The notes beneath the pieces were generated by a model. That model did not search any database. It was not told the DNA's origin and saw only the letters and a program-made list of their open reading frames with translations. Below, piece after piece: positions 17,864 through 26,988 of a stretch of DNA of 64,000 nt. The number at the start of each line of letters is the position of its first letter. Position 1 is the first letter of the stretch. This stretch comes from Kosakonia arachidis (lineage in GTDB: Bacteria; Pseudomonadota; Gammaproteobacteria; Enterobacterales; Enterobacteriaceae). Position numbers and translations under genes: made by a program. The DNA is taken from NCBI RefSeq assembly GCF_900116535.1, contig NZ_FPAU01000004.1:468824-532823 (forward strand). Reading direction: 5' to 3'.

Positions 17864-17895
17864 CCGGCTGTCAGGTGACCAGACAGCCGGTTTTT
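17864..17895. terminator. Terminator between sdiA and yecF
   Basis: A 9-bp stem, CCGGCTGTC with GACAGCCGG, is followed by TTTTT on the + strand and ends sdiA. On the opposite strand it lies just after the yecF stop codon. Confidence 0.85.
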
Positions 17896-17896
17896 A

Positions 17897-18121
17897 TTAC
17901 TGGCGGTAAGCTTGTTTAATTTGCTTAACAGTGCTGGAAAATACCGCTGCCTGAGCTTCATTTTCCATTTGTTTAATTTGCTTTTCCATTTTAATGATGA
18001 CGCGGCCGGCATCTGCCTGACCCATTGCTTGCAGCATCAGCGTCAACAATGATTTCAGGCAAGAGACTTCCTGCGCCAGATCCTTTGCATTTTCAGCAGT
18101 GGAAAAATCAGGTGTGGTCAA
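17897..18121 (-). CDS. yecF: DUF2594 family small protein YecF
   Basis: This 74-residue protein matches E. coli YecF in length, place and convergent orientation to sdiA. It is predicted to be almost entirely helical, with a heptad-like C-terminal half ([19 protein letters not shown]). The molecular role is not known. It is transcribed divergently from uvrY across a 460-bp gap. Confidence 0.9.
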   Translation of the reverse strand: MTTPDFSTAENAKDLAQEVSCLKSLLTLMLQAMGQADAGRVIIKMEKQIKQMENEAQAAVFSSTVKQIKQAYRQ

Positions 18122-18584
18122 TTTATTTTCCTCGTTATGGAGCCGCGCCGTTGCGCGACGATCACCGTTAAAGCGGCGGAGTATACCACAACACGGCCAA
18201 AAGAATGCAGTGGTTGTTTTTTGATCGTTATTGTCCGGTTTGTTATATTAAACTTACTGAAATAAATATCAGAATTTTCTATTATCTAAGAATATATGTT
18301 TAAACAGCGTTTAAGCGTGGTTAATCGTTGTTACATATTGCTCAGATAATTCCTGAGAAAGTAAAAACTTTTTAGCAACGTTATGAAAAATGCAGTGTAG
18401 GCCTTCTTAAGCAACGCTTTGAGAACATGCAAACACTTTCCACATCTTGTACAACTTAATTTCCAGAAACGAGAACAAAATCGAAAAGTGCTGGTTATTT
18501 TACCTTTCATTATTGGGTGAAAACCCGTTAATATACGTTTAATTAGCTTTCAGCAGCGTTATCCCTCTTTTCGGAGATACTCCA
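18122..18584. other. Intergenic region between yecF and uvrY
   Basis: These 463 bp hold no gene. The part from about 18240 to 18540 is AT-rich and presumably contains the uvrY promoter; I could not pick a single convincing -35/-10 pair or a regulator site. Confidence 0.5.
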
Positions 18585-19241
18585 TTGATCAACGTACTAC
18601 TTGTTGATGATCATGAACTGGTGCGCGCAGGGATACGACGCATTCTTGAAGACGTTAAAGGCATAAAAGTCACGGGCGAAGTCAACTGCGGTGAAGATGC
18701 CATCAAATGGTGTCGGGCCAATTCCGTGGATGTCGTCTTGATGGATATGAGTATGCCCGGAATCGGTGGCCTTGAAGCCACGCGTAAAATTGCGCGAGCT
18801 AACGTCGACACCAAAGTCATTATGCTTACCGTTCACACGGAAAATCCTCTGCCAGCGAAAGTCATGCAGGCAGGTGCATCCGGTTATCTGAGCAAAGGCG
18901 CCGCACCACAGGAAGTGGTGAATGCAATTCGCTCTGTGCATTCCGGACAGCGCTATATCGCCTCTGATATTGCTCAGCAAATGGCACTCAGCCAGATCGA
19001 ACCTGAAAAAACAGACTCTCCGTTTGCCAGTTTGTCTGAACGAGAATTGCAGATTATGCTGATGATCACGAAAGGTCAGAAGGTGAATGAGATTTCTGAA
19101 CAACTCCATCTGAGTCCTAAAACGGTGAATAGCTATCGCTACCGAATGTTCAGTAAATTGAACATTCACGGTGATGTTGAATTGACCCACCTCGCCATTC
19201 GCCATGGTCTGTGTAATGCGGAGACGTTGTTAAGTCAGTGA
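18585..19241 (+). CDS. uvrY: Response regulator UvrY (BarA-UvrY system)
   Basis: This 218-residue NarL/FixJ-family regulator has receiver residues D8, D9, phospho-acceptor D54 ([10 protein letters not shown]) and the switch lysine in YLSKG. The LuxR-type DNA-binding domain occupies about 145-210 ([21 protein letters not shown]). Phosphorylated by BarA, UvrY activates the CsrB/CsrC sRNAs that sequester CsrA. Translation begins at a rare TTG, as in E. coli, after TCGGAG. The stop overlaps the uvrC GTG start (GTGA), which links the two genes translationally. Confidence 0.97.
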   Translation: MINVLLVDDHELVRAGIRRILEDVKGIKVTGEVNCGEDAIKWCRANSVDVVLMDMSMPGIGGLEATRKIARANVDTKVIMLTVHTENPLPAKVMQAGASGYLSKGAAPQEVVNAIRSVHSGQRYIASDIAQQMALSQIEPEKTDSPFASLSERELQIMLMITKGQKVNEISEQLHLSPKTVNSYRYRMFSKLNIHGDVELTHLAIRHGLCNAETLLSQ

Positions 19242-21070
19242 CTGAAGTTTTCGATGCAAAAGCCTTCCTCAAAACGGTGACCAGCAAACCCGGCGTGTAT
19301 CGCATGTATGACGCTGGTGGTACTGTTATCTATGTTGGTAAAGCGAAAGATCTTAAAAAACGCCTTTCCAGCTATTTCCGCAGCAATCTTGCCTCCCGAA
19401 AAACCGAAGCACTGGTCGCGCAAATCCAACAGATTGATGTGACGGTGACGCATACCGAAACTGAGGCGTTGCTGCTGGAGCATAACTACATCAAGCTTTA
19501 CCAGCCTCGCTATAATGTCTTGTTGCGGGACGATAAATCCTACCCGTTTATTTTTCTCAGCGGTGATACGCACCCCCGACTGTCGATGCACCGCGGTGCG
19601 AAACATGCGAAAGGGGAATATTTCGGCCCATTTCCGAACGGCTATGCCGTGCGTGAGACACTGGCGCTACTGCAGAAAATATTCCCCGTCCGCCAGTGTG
19701 AGAATAGCGTTTATCGCAACCGCTCCCGCCCGTGCCTGCAATACCAGATTGGTCGCTGCCTTGGGCCGTGTGTCGCAGGCCTGGTCAGTGAAGAAGAGTA
19801 TGCTCAGCAAGTTGAGTATGTTCGCTTGTTTCTTGCCGGAAAAGACGATCAGGTGCTGACGCAACTTATCGCCCGCATGGAGAAGGCTAGCCATGCACTG
19901 GAATTCGAGGAAGCCGCGCGCGTGCGCGACCAGATTCAGGCGGTACGGCGGGTCACGGAAAAACAGTTTGTCTCTAACACCGGCGACGATCTTGATGTTA
20001 TCGGCGTAGCGTTTGATGCTGGCATGGCCTGCGTACATGTGCTGTTTATTCGCCAGGGGAAAGTACTTGGCAGCCGCAGTTATTTTCCCAAAGTGCCTGG
20101 TGGTACGGAGCTGGGTGAAGTGGTGGAAACGTTTGTCGGTCAGTTTTATTTGCAGGGCAGTCAGATGCGAACTCTGCCTGGCGAAATATTGCTGGATTTC
20201 AATCTCAGTGATAAAACGCTGTTGGCTGATTCACTCTCTGAGCTGGCTGGCCGCCGGGTTAATATACAGACTAAACCGCGCGGCGATCGCGCGCGTTATC
20301 TGAAGTTGGCGCGCACAAATGCTGCCACGGCGCTAAGCACCAGGCTTTCGCAACTATCGACCATTCACCAGCGTCTGGCCGCGCTGGCCAGCGTACTGCA
20401 ACTGCCAGAAGTAAAACGCATGGAGTGCTTTGATATCAGCCATACAATGGGTGAACAAACAGTCGCATCATGTGTGGTTTTTGATACCAATGGGCCATTA
20501 CGCGCTGAGTACCGCCGCTATAACATCACCGGCATTACTCCCGGTGATGACTACGCCGCAATGAATCAGGTCCTTCGTCGCCGTTATGGCAAAGCGATTG
20601 AGGAAAGCAAAATTCCTGACGTGATCCTTATTGACGGTGGCAAAGGGCAACTGGGTCAGGCGAAGGCGGTTTTTGCCGAGCTGGATGTTCCATGGGATAA
20701 GCACAAGCCGTTGCTGCTGGGGGTGGCGAAAGGCGCCGATCGCAAAGCCGGGCTTGAAACGCTATTCTTTGAGCCGGAAGGCGAGGGGTTTAGTCTACCA
20801 CCGGACTCTCCGGCGCTGCATGTTATCCAGCATATTCGCGATGAATCGCACGATCATGCGATCAGCGGTCACCGGAAAAAACGTGCCAAAGTGAAGAGCA
20901 CCAGTTCGCTGGAAACGATCGAAGGCGTGGGGCCAAAGCGTCGTCAAATGCTGTTGAAATATATGGGTGGATTGCAGGGATTACTCAATGCTAGTGTTGA
21001 TGAAATATCAAAAGTGCCGGGGATCTCGCAAGGACTGGCAGAAAAGATCTTCTACTCGTTGAAACATTAG
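19238..21070 (+). CDS. uvrC: Excinuclease ABC subunit C
   Basis: This 610-residue protein has the full length of UvrC, the nuclease that cuts on both sides of a DNA lesion in nucleotide excision repair. The order is the GIY-YIG nuclease domain (about 16-95, [20 protein letters not shown]), the cysteine-rich segment ([17 protein letters not shown]), the UVR domain that binds UvrB (about 204-239), the RNase H-like second nuclease ([21 protein letters not shown]) and two helix-hairpin-helix motifs at the C-terminus. It starts at GTG overlapping uvrY. Confidence 0.98.
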   Translation: MTEVFDAKAFLKTVTSKPGVYRMYDAGGTVIYVGKAKDLKKRLSSYFRSNLASRKTEALVAQIQQIDVTVTHTETEALLLEHNYIKLYQPRYNVLLRDDKSYPFIFLSGDTHPRLSMHRGAKHAKGEYFGPFPNGYAVRETLALLQKIFPVRQCENSVYRNRSRPCLQYQIGRCLGPCVAGLVSEEEYAQQVEYVRLFLAGKDDQVLTQLIARMEKASHALEFEEAARVRDQIQAVRRVTEKQFVSNTGDDLDVIGVAFDAGMACVHVLFIRQGKVLGSRSYFPKVPGGTELGEVVETFVGQFYLQGSQMRTLPGEILLDFNLSDKTLLADSLSELAGRRVNIQTKPRGDRARYLKLARTNAATALSTRLSQLSTIHQRLAALASVLQLPEVKRMECFDISHTMGEQTVASCVVFDTNGPLRAEYRRYNITGITPGDDYAAMNQVLRRRYGKAIEESKIPDVILIDGGKGQLGQAKAVFAELDVPWDKHKPLLLGVAKGADRKAGLETLFFEPEGEGFSLPPDSPALHVIQHIRDESHDHAISGHRKKRAKVKSTSSLETIEGVGPKRRQMLLKYMGGLQGLLNASVDEISKVPGISQGLAEKIFYSLKH

Positions 21071-21126
21071 GGGCTCTGTAGCACCATAGAGCGAAAATTT
21101 ACGGACAACAGACAGTTAACGCCATT

Positions 21127-21675
21127 ATGCGATTAAATATTCCTACGCTGCTTACCCTTTTTCGCGTCATCCTGATCCCTTTTTTCGTGTTGGCATTTTA
21201 TCTTCCTTTTTACTGGTCACCATTTGTTTGTGCGCTCATTTTTTGTGCTGCGGCGATAACCGATTGGTTTGATGGCTATCTGGCGCGTCGCTGGAATCAG
21301 AGCACCCGTTTTGGCGCCTTCCTCGATCCGGTTGCCGATAAAGTGCTGGTCGCCATCGCGATGGTGCTGGTGGCTGAACATTATCATACCTGGTGGGTAA
21401 CACTCCCTGCGGCTACTATGATCGCCCGTGAGATCATTATTTCTGCGCTGCGTGAGTGGATGGCGGAGATGGGGAAACGCAGTCGCGTAGCGGTATCCTG
21501 GATCGGTAAAGTGAAAACTACTGCACAAATGATGGCGCTGGTAGGGCTGCTGTGGCGTCCAAATATCTGGGTTGAATATGCAGGTATTGCGTTGTTCTTC
21601 GTTGCTGCCGGGCTGACATTATGGTCAATGCTGCAATATCTGAACGCAGCACGTGGCGATCTGCTTGAACCTTGA
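21127..21675 (+). CDS. pgsA: CDP-diacylglycerol--glycerol-3-phosphate phosphatidyltransferase
   Basis: This 182-residue integral membrane enzyme makes phosphatidylglycerol phosphate, the committed step to acidic phospholipids. The CDP-alcohol phosphatidyltransferase motif DG-AR-G-D-D is complete in [10 protein letters not shown] followed by [11 protein letters not shown]. Several hydrophobic helices surround it. Length and context after uvrC match E. coli. Confidence 0.97.
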   Translation: MRLNIPTLLTLFRVILIPFFVLAFYLPFYWSPFVCALIFCAAAITDWFDGYLARRWNQSTRFGAFLDPVADKVLVAIAMVLVAEHYHTWWVTLPAATMIAREIIISALREWMAEMGKRSRVAVSWIGKVKTTAQMMALVGLLWRPNIWVEYAGIALFFVAAGLTLWSMLQYLNAARGDLLEP

Positions 21676-21724
21676 TCGCATCGTCGTAATTTTCAGCAAA
21701 CGATCCGGGTTTTGAAAAATATCG

Positions 21725-21752
21725 TTGACTCAGTGCGTCATCTAAGTAGAAT
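21725..21752 (+). promoter_or_regulatory. Sigma70 promoter of the tRNA operon
   Basis: TTGACT and TAGAAT are separated by 16 bp, about 72 bp before the first tRNA gene, and are followed by a GC-containing discriminator (GCAACGC) typical of stringently controlled stable-RNA promoters. Confidence 0.75.
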
Positions 21753-21824
21753 GCAACGCATCGGAAGGCAGCATTGCTTGTCAGAAGATAGAAAAATCAA
21801 GTGATTAGAACAAAACTTGATAAT

Positions 21825-21900
<76 letters not shown>

Positions 21901-21953
21901 ATTAAGGCATCGGCTTACAAAGCGGGTGCTAGCTGAAAAGCATCCAGATTCAC

Positions 21954-22027
21954 GGCGCGTTAGCAAAGCGGTTATGTAGCGGATTGCAAATCCGTCTAGT
22001 CCGGTTCGACTCCGGAACGCGCCTCCA
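21954..22027 (+). tRNA. cysT: tRNA-Cys (GCA)
   Basis: This 74-nt gene has the acceptor stem GGCGCGT/ACGCGCC, the anticodon GCA in GGATTGCAAATCC, the T-loop GGTTCGACTCC and an encoded CCA end. It is the second gene of the tRNA operon. Confidence 0.97.
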
Positions 22028-22039
22028 ATTTCTTCCCGA

Positions 22040-22126
22040 GCCCGGATGGTGGAATCGGTAGACACAAGGGATTTAAAATCCCTCGGCGTTCGCGCTGTGC
22101 GGGTTCAAGTCCCGCTCCGGGTACCA
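22040..22126 (+). tRNA. leuZ: tRNA-Leu (TAA)
   Basis: This 87-nt class II tRNA gene has the acceptor stem GCCCGGA/TCCGGGT, the anticodon TAA in GGGATTTAAAATCCC, a long variable arm, the T-loop GGTTCAAGTCC and an encoded CCA end. The adjoining DNA downstream is non-core, consistent with tRNA genes being frequent integration sites, but no repeated 3' end was found. Confidence 0.96.
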
Positions 22127-22167
22127 TGGGAAAACAAGAATAAAATCAATGATAAGCAGTGTCGTGT

Positions 22168-22191
22168 AAACCACCGAAAGGTGGTTTTTTT
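22168..22191 (+). terminator. Terminator of the tRNA operon
   Basis: AAACCACC pairs with GGTGGTTT across GAAA and is followed by a T run. Confidence 0.9.
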
Positions 22192-22320
22192 ATGCCTGAA
22201 ATTTGCCGAGTGGCGATGAAATGGAGACTAAATTTTGAATTCAAAATGTAGCCCTCGTGACGATTGGTCCTTGTAACTACGGGTCAATCAGGAAGCGCAT
22301 CGATAACTTGAACTTCCCTA

Positions 22321-22431
22321 ATGGACGATAAGGAACGAACCAGGGCTGGATATACTCTTACTTTTCAGGAAGAGCCAGGGTACTTTTTTACGTTTGAATC
22401 TAATATTCCCGGACGGTATTTTTTCGAGTGA
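22321..22431 (+). pseudogene. Short protein-like fragment downstream of leuZ
   Basis: A 36-codon frame (MDDKERTRAGYTLTFQEEPG and onward to a TGA) has a protein-like composition but no clear ribosome-binding site and is far too short for a recognised family. Together with the decayed frame that follows, it suggests the remains of a transferred element. I do not recognise the parent. Confidence 0.3.
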
Positions 22432-22443
22432 CCGCCACGCAAG

Positions 22444-22851
22444 ATGCCGCTTAATTCCCAACCCATTCTTGATGATGAAATAGATATATACATTGGCTAT
22501 TCGGTCAATCAGACACCCGGTTTATAGAAAATATACGATACCAACGGTATCTTTATGCGTATGGAAGAGGCACCTCTTGAAACCCCGCTTACCGATCCTA
22601 CGGATATTGCGCTTATTGCATTTGGTGTATTTCGGATATTGCGAACAGGTCGCGCGCTTTTTGAAACCAGTAGTCGCACAGCCCTTACTACAAATCCAGG
22701 CGGTGGATTTCAAATTGGTGTGTCTGCGCGAAACCTGAAAATAACAAAAACAGTTGTTATGCGTATGGGGGATCCTGATCGCTATGTACCATTACAGATT
22801 ATGGAAAAAGCTAATCGATATGGCACGAGAAGTCCTGAATCAGTGCGTTGA
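22444..22851 (+). pseudogene. Decayed gene, resembling the C-terminal part of a polymorphic (Rhs/CDI-type) toxin
   Basis: One frame runs from an ATG at 22444 to a TGA at 22851 but is broken by an in-frame TAG at 22525-22527. The part after the stop, with a later ATG at 22555, encodes 98 residues: DPTDIALIAFGVFRILRTGR, then LFETSSRTAL, then ITKTVVMRMGDPDRYVPLQ. A small hydrophobic stretch followed by this kind of motif is reminiscent of variable C-terminal domains of Rhs or contact-dependent inhibition proteins. This is recall of a pattern, not a search result. The N-terminal delivery part is absent, so it is at best a remnant. It sits where E. coli has yecA. Confidence 0.4.
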
Positions 22852-23040
22852 TTTCCGTTGTGAGGCACTACCGAAGTAACAAGCCCAGACTTCAACGCTT
22901 CGGGGTCAAGGCCCATTTTTCACCCGCCATTTATTGTACTGAGACGCGAGTATTAACAGGGTGAAGTTCGCTCGCACAGGCCTGATATAATCAACAACGG
23001 CTTTTGTTTGCTGGCCATTTGATATCATCCACCAAACACA

Positions 23041-23072
23041 AAAAAACGCACGGATCTTCTCGCACGTTTTTT
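23041..23072 (-). terminator. Probable terminator of tyrP
   Basis: AAAAAACG and CGTTTTTT form an outer stem with a 16-nt interior that pairs poorly. On the minus strand it follows the tyrP stop and ends in a long T run. Confidence 0.5.
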
Positions 23073-23077
23073 CAGGC

Positions 23078-24289
23078 TTATCCCACTTCAGGTAGCAAAC
23101 CGGCGACGATTAAAAACTGAATGGCGATAACCGCAATGCCACAGGCGAAAATCAGGCACAGCATGGGTTTGCCACCGGGAACGCGGTAACGGTGTTGCGA
23201 ATGATGTTTCCGGCTTTGCCAGGCCAGCATTGACGGTAGCAGAAGTGCCAGCACGGCAAGCGCGACACCGGCATAGCCCAGCGCTATCACAAATCCGCGC
23301 GGATAAAACAGCGCAAAGGCCAGCGGTGGCAGGAACGTGATCATTCCGCTTTGCAGTCGTCCCGCAGCGTTGTTACGTCGCTGGAAAAGATCCGCGAGAT
23401 AATCAAATAATCCCAGCGACACGCCGAGGAAAGAAGTGGCCAGCGCGAGATCAGCAAACAGGTGAACAGCCAGTTCCACATGCGGCGAGGCCACCACCTC
23501 GCGCACAGCTTGCAACAACCCGTTCAATCCTGCCTGGCTGGCCAGTAGGCCCATAAACGTTGATGAATCAATACTGCCGAGCGTTGCAAGCTGCCAGAAA
23601 ATATAGGCCACCAGCGGAATGGCGCTGCCGGTGATAAATATCCTGCGCAACTTACGGATATCGCCGCCCATGTAACTCACAATGCTCGGTACACTACCGT
23701 GAAAACCAAACGAGGTGAAGATCACTGGAATTGCCGACAGCGCCAGTCCTTTTTCAAGCGGCATGGTCAGCAAATTCGCCTGTTGAACGTGCGGCATTAA
23801 CAGCGACATCATCACCACGAGGAAGAGGAGCTTGGCGCTGAAAAGAAAGCGGTTAAACAGATCGACAAGCGAAGTACCTGCGCATACGACACCACCGGCA
23901 ATAATAGTGAACAGCAGCACGCCGGCGACGGGCGAAAGCGCAACGTTAAACCACTGGCTAATACTGGACGCCAGCAACTCTCCTGCACCGCTGATATACG
24001 CTGCGGTCAGCGCATACATTAAAAACAGCATACTAAAACCAGTGATCCACTGCCCATAGCGACCAAGATAGCGCCTTGCCAGTGATCCCAGACCGGTATC
24101 GGCGGGAACATGCTGATAAATCTCCAGTAAGAGCAGTGCGGTGTAACACATCACTGCCCACAGCGCGATAAGCAACACCAAAGTGGTGGCAAACCCAACG
24201 CCAGCTGCTGCAAGCGGCATTGCCAACATTCCTGCGCCTATCGTGGTGCCAGCGACGATAAAAACACTCCCCAATGTTCGATTTTTCAC
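23078..24289 (-). CDS. tyrP: Tyrosine-specific transporter
   Basis: The chosen start is the GTG at 24289, which follows AGAGGAAAGC and gives 403 residues, the length of E. coli TyrP; an ATG 8 codons upstream lacks a ribosome-binding site. The protein belongs to the hydroxy/aromatic amino acid permease family (with Mtr and TnaB) and imports tyrosine with protons. The conserved start [20 protein letters not shown] and about eleven hydrophobic helices are visible. A promoter and a perfect TyrR box lie upstream. Confidence 0.96.
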   Translation of the reverse strand: MKNRTLGSVFIVAGTTIGAGMLAMPLAAAGVGFATTLVLLIALWAVMCYTALLLLEIYQHVPADTGLGSLARRYLGRYGQWITGFSMLFLMYALTAAYISGAGELLASSISQWFNVALSPVAGVLLFTIIAGGVVCAGTSLVDLFNRFLFSAKLLFLVVMMSLLMPHVQQANLLTMPLEKGLALSAIPVIFTSFGFHGSVPSIVSYMGGDIRKLRRIFITGSAIPLVAYIFWQLATLGSIDSSTFMGLLASQAGLNGLLQAVREVVASPHVELAVHLFADLALATSFLGVSLGLFDYLADLFQRRNNAAGRLQSGMITFLPPLAFALFYPRGFVIALGYAGVALAVLALLLPSMLAWQSRKHHSQHRYRVPGGKPMLCLIFACGIAVIAIQFLIVAGLLPEVG

Positions 24290-24334
24290 GCTTTCCTCTG
24301 CAATAAAACACACTACCAGCCCAAACTGCGGCGC

Positions 24335-24363
24335 AGAGTAAGATAATTCAGTAGATTCGTCAA
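24335..24363 (-). promoter_or_regulatory. Sigma70 promoter of tyrP
   Basis: On the minus strand TTGACG and TACTCT are separated by 17 bp, about 46 bp before the tyrP GTG and just downstream of the TyrR box. Confidence 0.7.
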
Positions 24364-24380
24364 ACAGTCGTTACATAACG

Positions 24381-24398
24381 TGTAAAAATATGTTTACA
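24381..24398. promoter_or_regulatory. TyrR box
   Basis: TGTAAAAATATGTTTACA is a perfect match to the TyrR operator consensus TGTAAA-N6-TTTACA. It lies just upstream of the tyrP -35 element. In E. coli, TyrR at tyrP activates with phenylalanine and represses with tyrosine, using a strong and a weak box; the weak partner here may be the neighbouring TTACATAACGTGTAA. Confidence 0.9.
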
Positions 24399-24528
24399 AT
24401 GATGTTTGAGGTGTCAGCAAAATCAAATCGGGTGATATGCCCGTTGCACCGGATGCATGTAAACCTGTCTTAACGCAACGTCTTCAGGAAATGTTGTGTT
24501 TATGATGCATCTTTTGCGAGGAGGATTT

Positions 24529-24768
24529 ATGGCATCAATACATGGCCACGAAGTACTGAATATGATGATTGCATCCGGCGAACATTACACCACGGAGAGC
24601 CTTGCGGCAGCTATTATCGCGCGCTTTGGGGAAACGGCGCGTTTTCATACTTGCTCAGCAGAGGGAATGACGGCGGCGCAACTGGTGACGTTTTTAGCTG
24701 CGCGCGGAAAATTCATTCCTGCGGAAGAGGGTTTTTCCACTCACGAAAGTAAAATCTGCAAACATTGA
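24529..24768 (+). CDS. yecH: DUF2492 family small protein YecH
   Basis: The ATG at 24529 follows a strong AGGAGG and gives 79 residues, as in E. coli; an open extension of 11 codons upstream is ignored. The protein has the family's pattern IHGHEVLNMM, RFHTCSAEGMTA and a C-terminal ICKH, with Cys and His suggesting metal binding. Homologues are called metal-binding or YecH-family proteins; the role is unknown. A hairpin at 24776-24801 (GGCGGTAAA with TTTACCGCC) follows but lacks a T run. Confidence 0.9.
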   Translation: MASIHGHEVLNMMIASGEHYTTESLAAAIIARFGETARFHTCSAEGMTAAQLVTFLAARGKFIPAEEGFSTHESKICKH

Positions 24769-24824
24769 TAAAAACGGCGGTAAAGAATAGTATTTACCGC
24801 CTGAGTAATTAGAGCCTGGTAATT

Positions 24825-25034
24825 AGAGCCTATCCCATTAGGCTATTTTATTTGCCATTTTGGTCCTGGGCAGAGCTCACACCAAATGTGTTGGCATGTT
24901 GAACGCCGCTTGCGGCGGCCCTTCATGGCGAGCGAAGCGAGTAATCCTCACCTACGGCGTGTACGTTCCGGTTGTTGCGCGCTGTCCGCGTCCAAACTGG
25001 CTGCAACACTATACGCCTACTATGATAGGCTCTT
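24825..25034. repeat. Small MITE-like intergenic element with terminal inverted repeats
   Basis: About 210 bp are bounded by AGAGCCTATCCCATTAGG on the left and CCTACTATGATAGGCTCT on the right, which are imperfect inverted copies of each other. The interior is GC-rich with several short palindromes (CGCTTGCGGCGG, GGCGAGCGAAGCGAG) and no real gene. A 13-bp direct repeat GTAATTAGAGCCT overlaps the left end (24805 and 24819). The right end touches the ftnA stop codon. It resembles a dispersed enterobacterial intergenic repeat that I recall from related genomes but cannot name with certainty. Confidence 0.65.
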
Positions 25035-25530
25035 AATTCTGTATATCCAGTGTTGCCAGTTCTTTATCGATGAAATACAACCCTTCGCCGCTTTTACCCG
25101 CCAGCGTTAATTTATCGATAACTGACTTAAACAATTTCTCTTCTTCGTGCTGTTCGGCAACATACCATTGCAGGAAATTAAAGGTTGGATAATCCTGAGA
25201 GGTCATGGCAACGTGCGCCAGTTCATTAATTTTCTGCGTGATCAGTTGCTCATGTTCGTAAGTGGCGCGAAACAGCACATCCAGCGAGGCATAATCGGCA
25301 ACCGGCGACTCAATAGTATTGATGCGCGGCAGGCTGCCGGTATCCGTCAGGTAGTCAAACAGACGCTGCATATGCGTCATCTCTTCCTGCGCATGACGGC
25401 GCAGAAAAGCGGCGGCACCTTCAAAGCTGTGGTAGCTGCACCATGCGCTCATCTGCTGATAAAGCAGGGAAGAAAACAGTTCCAGATTCATTTGTTCATT
25501 GAGTTTTTCAATCATCTCTGCTTTTAACAT
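25033..25530 (-). CDS. ftnA: Non-haem ferritin
   Basis: This 165-residue protein forms the 24-subunit iron storage shell. The ferroxidase ligands E17, E50 and H53 are in place ([22 protein letters not shown]), and the later helices carry [10 protein letters not shown] and [12 protein letters not shown]. The length matches E. coli FtnA. The stop codon abuts the inverted-repeat element at 24825-25034, which may now serve as the transcript end. Confidence 0.97.
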   Translation of the reverse strand: MLKAEMIEKLNEQMNLELFSSLLYQQMSAWCSYHSFEGAAAFLRRHAQEEMTHMQRLFDYLTDTGSLPRINTIESPVADYASLDVLFRATYEHEQLITQKINELAHVAMTSQDYPTFNFLQWYVAEQHEEEKLFKSVIDKLTLAGKSGEGLYFIDKELATLDIQN

Positions 25531-25733
25531 GGTGCGGCTCCGGAAAATAGAAAAATAGAAGCGGCCACTATAATTTGTTATTTAATTATTTGCAAAAGGT
25601 TAAATGGAAAATCATTTATTAAAGAATTTAATGAGAATAACACGCATTGCCGTGGTTAATTAAATAAATGAGAATTGTTTTGATTATTAATAAATGGACA
25701 GACCAGCATGATTGCTGGCCCGAAAATTACCAA

Positions 25734-26066
25734 TTACCAATTACCAGTGGTGTGAGAAAACGCCATACCACGGCACTGATATTGAATAGTGATTTTTGTA
25801 TTCATGCAAACCGAACCGCTGATCAGGCTGCATGTTGCGATCGGTTGGCCGAAAGGCACTGCCGTAGCGTAACCCATCTGTTGGCACTGTTTGTTCGCCA
25901 TTCCTTGCGCAGTGTATTGGTCGTAATTCGCGGTTTGCATCATCGACTGGTTATAGCTCAGACGCACCAGTCCACTGGTGGTATCGACACTGCTGACTTC
26001 TGCTTCTTTGGTGAGAGTGCAGCCAGCAAGCAGGAGCAGCGAGGCGGCAACAAAAATTTTCTTCAT
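25734..26066 (-). CDS. yecR: YecR-like lipoprotein
   Basis: From the ATG at 26066 the protein has 110 residues and begins with a lipoprotein signal peptide, MKKIFVAASLLLLAGC, whose lipobox LAGC puts the lipidated cysteine at 16. A further ATG six codons upstream is possible. Four more cysteines follow in the mature part. The place next to ftnA is that of E. coli yecR, a FlhDC/FliA-regulated gene of unknown role; the name rests mainly on synteny. Confidence 0.8.
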   Translation of the reverse strand: MKKIFVAASLLLLAGCTLTKEAEVSSVDTTSGLVRLSYNQSMMQTANYDQYTAQGMANKQCQQMGYATAVPFGQPIATCSLISGSVCMNTKITIQYQCRGMAFSHTTGNW

Positions 26067-26310
26067 GAAATCACTCTGATTCATTTTGGCATCTTCTCAT
26101 CTTAACGTGCGGATCTGAGGACAATCGGCAGAATAACCCGTGGAACTGGCGCTACTAATCGCGACGGCAAAACAACAAGGGATTGATGCAAAACTGTGAA
26201 CCTTATTTTGATTTTTAAAACCATTTTTCATTAAATTTGAAAGTATGTTTGACAGATAGTATGGTTTATCCAACCTTTGCTATCTGAAGTATGTTCACAG
26301 GAGATCAAAT

Positions 26311-26949
26311 ATGAAAATTGCACTGATGATGGAAAACAGTCAGGCGGCTAAAAACGCCATCATTCTGAAAGAGCTGAAAGGCGTTGCCGATGAAAAAGAT
26401 TTCCCGGTGTTTAACGTCGGTATGAGCGACGAGAATGACCATCATCTGACTTACATCCACCTGGGTATTATGGCGAGTATTCTGCTGAACGCGAAAGCCG
26501 TGGATTTTGTCGTAACTGGCTGTGGTACCGGGCAGGGCGCACTGATGTCGCTGAACATTCATCCTGGCGTGGTGTGCGGCTACTGTATTGATCCCGCGGA
26601 TGCGTTCCTGTTTGCCCAGATCAACAACGGTAATGCGTTATCGCTGCCGTTTGCGAAAGGTTTCGGCTGGGGCGCGGAACTGAATGTGCGCTTTATTTTT
26701 GAGAAAGCCTTTACTGGTCGTAAAGGGGAAGGTTATCCGCCGGAGCGTAAAGAGCCTCAGGTACGTAATGCAGGGATCCTGAACCAGGTGAAAGCCGCAG
26801 TGGTTAAAGACAATTACCTCGATTCCCTGCGCGCCATTGACCGTGAACTGGTGAAAACGGCCGTCTCCGGCGAGCGCTTCCAGCAGTGCTTCTTTGAACA
26901 CGGCCAGGACAAAGAGATTGAAGCCTTCGTTCGCGAAGTGCTGGCCTGA
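26311..26949 (+). CDS. RpiB/LacA/LacB family sugar-phosphate isomerase-like protein
   Basis: This 212-residue protein starts MKIALMMENSQAAKN and contains the family's catalytic loop VTGCGTGQGALMSLN with its cysteine, plus CIDPADAFLFAQINNGNA. Members interconvert ribose or allose phosphates or galactose-6-phosphate. The C-terminal 60 residues extend beyond the usual 150-residue core, as in a subgroup of longer homologues. AGGAGA lies upstream. It is monocistronic and there is no sugar kinase or PTS nearby, so the substrate is open. E. coli has nothing comparable here. Confidence 0.8.
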   Translation: MKIALMMENSQAAKNAIILKELKGVADEKDFPVFNVGMSDENDHHLTYIHLGIMASILLNAKAVDFVVTGCGTGQGALMSLNIHPGVVCGYCIDPADAFLFAQINNGNALSLPFAKGFGWGAELNVRFIFEKAFTGRKGEGYPPERKEPQVRNAGILNQVKAAVVKDNYLDSLRAIDRELVKTAVSGERFQQCFFEHGQDKEIEAFVREVLA

Positions 26950-26956
26950 TAAAAGC

Positions 26957-26983
26957 CCGCCGCAGCTGGCCTGGCTGCGGCGG
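26957..26983 (-). terminator. Terminator of the MFS transporter gene
   Basis: CCGCCGCAGC pairs with GCTGCGGCGG. Read on the minus strand, the hairpin is followed by GCTTTTAT, so it mainly serves the transporter gene. It also sits just after the isomerase stop. Confidence 0.75.
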
Positions 26984-26988
26984 TCCCG

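Noticed and set aside
22127-23077. Attachment-site duplicate of the tRNA-Leu 3' end
   Set aside because: No second copy of the tRNA 3' end was found downstream, so an integrated element cannot be delimited.
24886-25110. 74-codon open frame spanning the inverted-repeat element and the ftnA 3' end
   Set aside because: It crosses the element boundary and reads antisense into ftnA; the composition is an artefact of the GC-rich palindromes.
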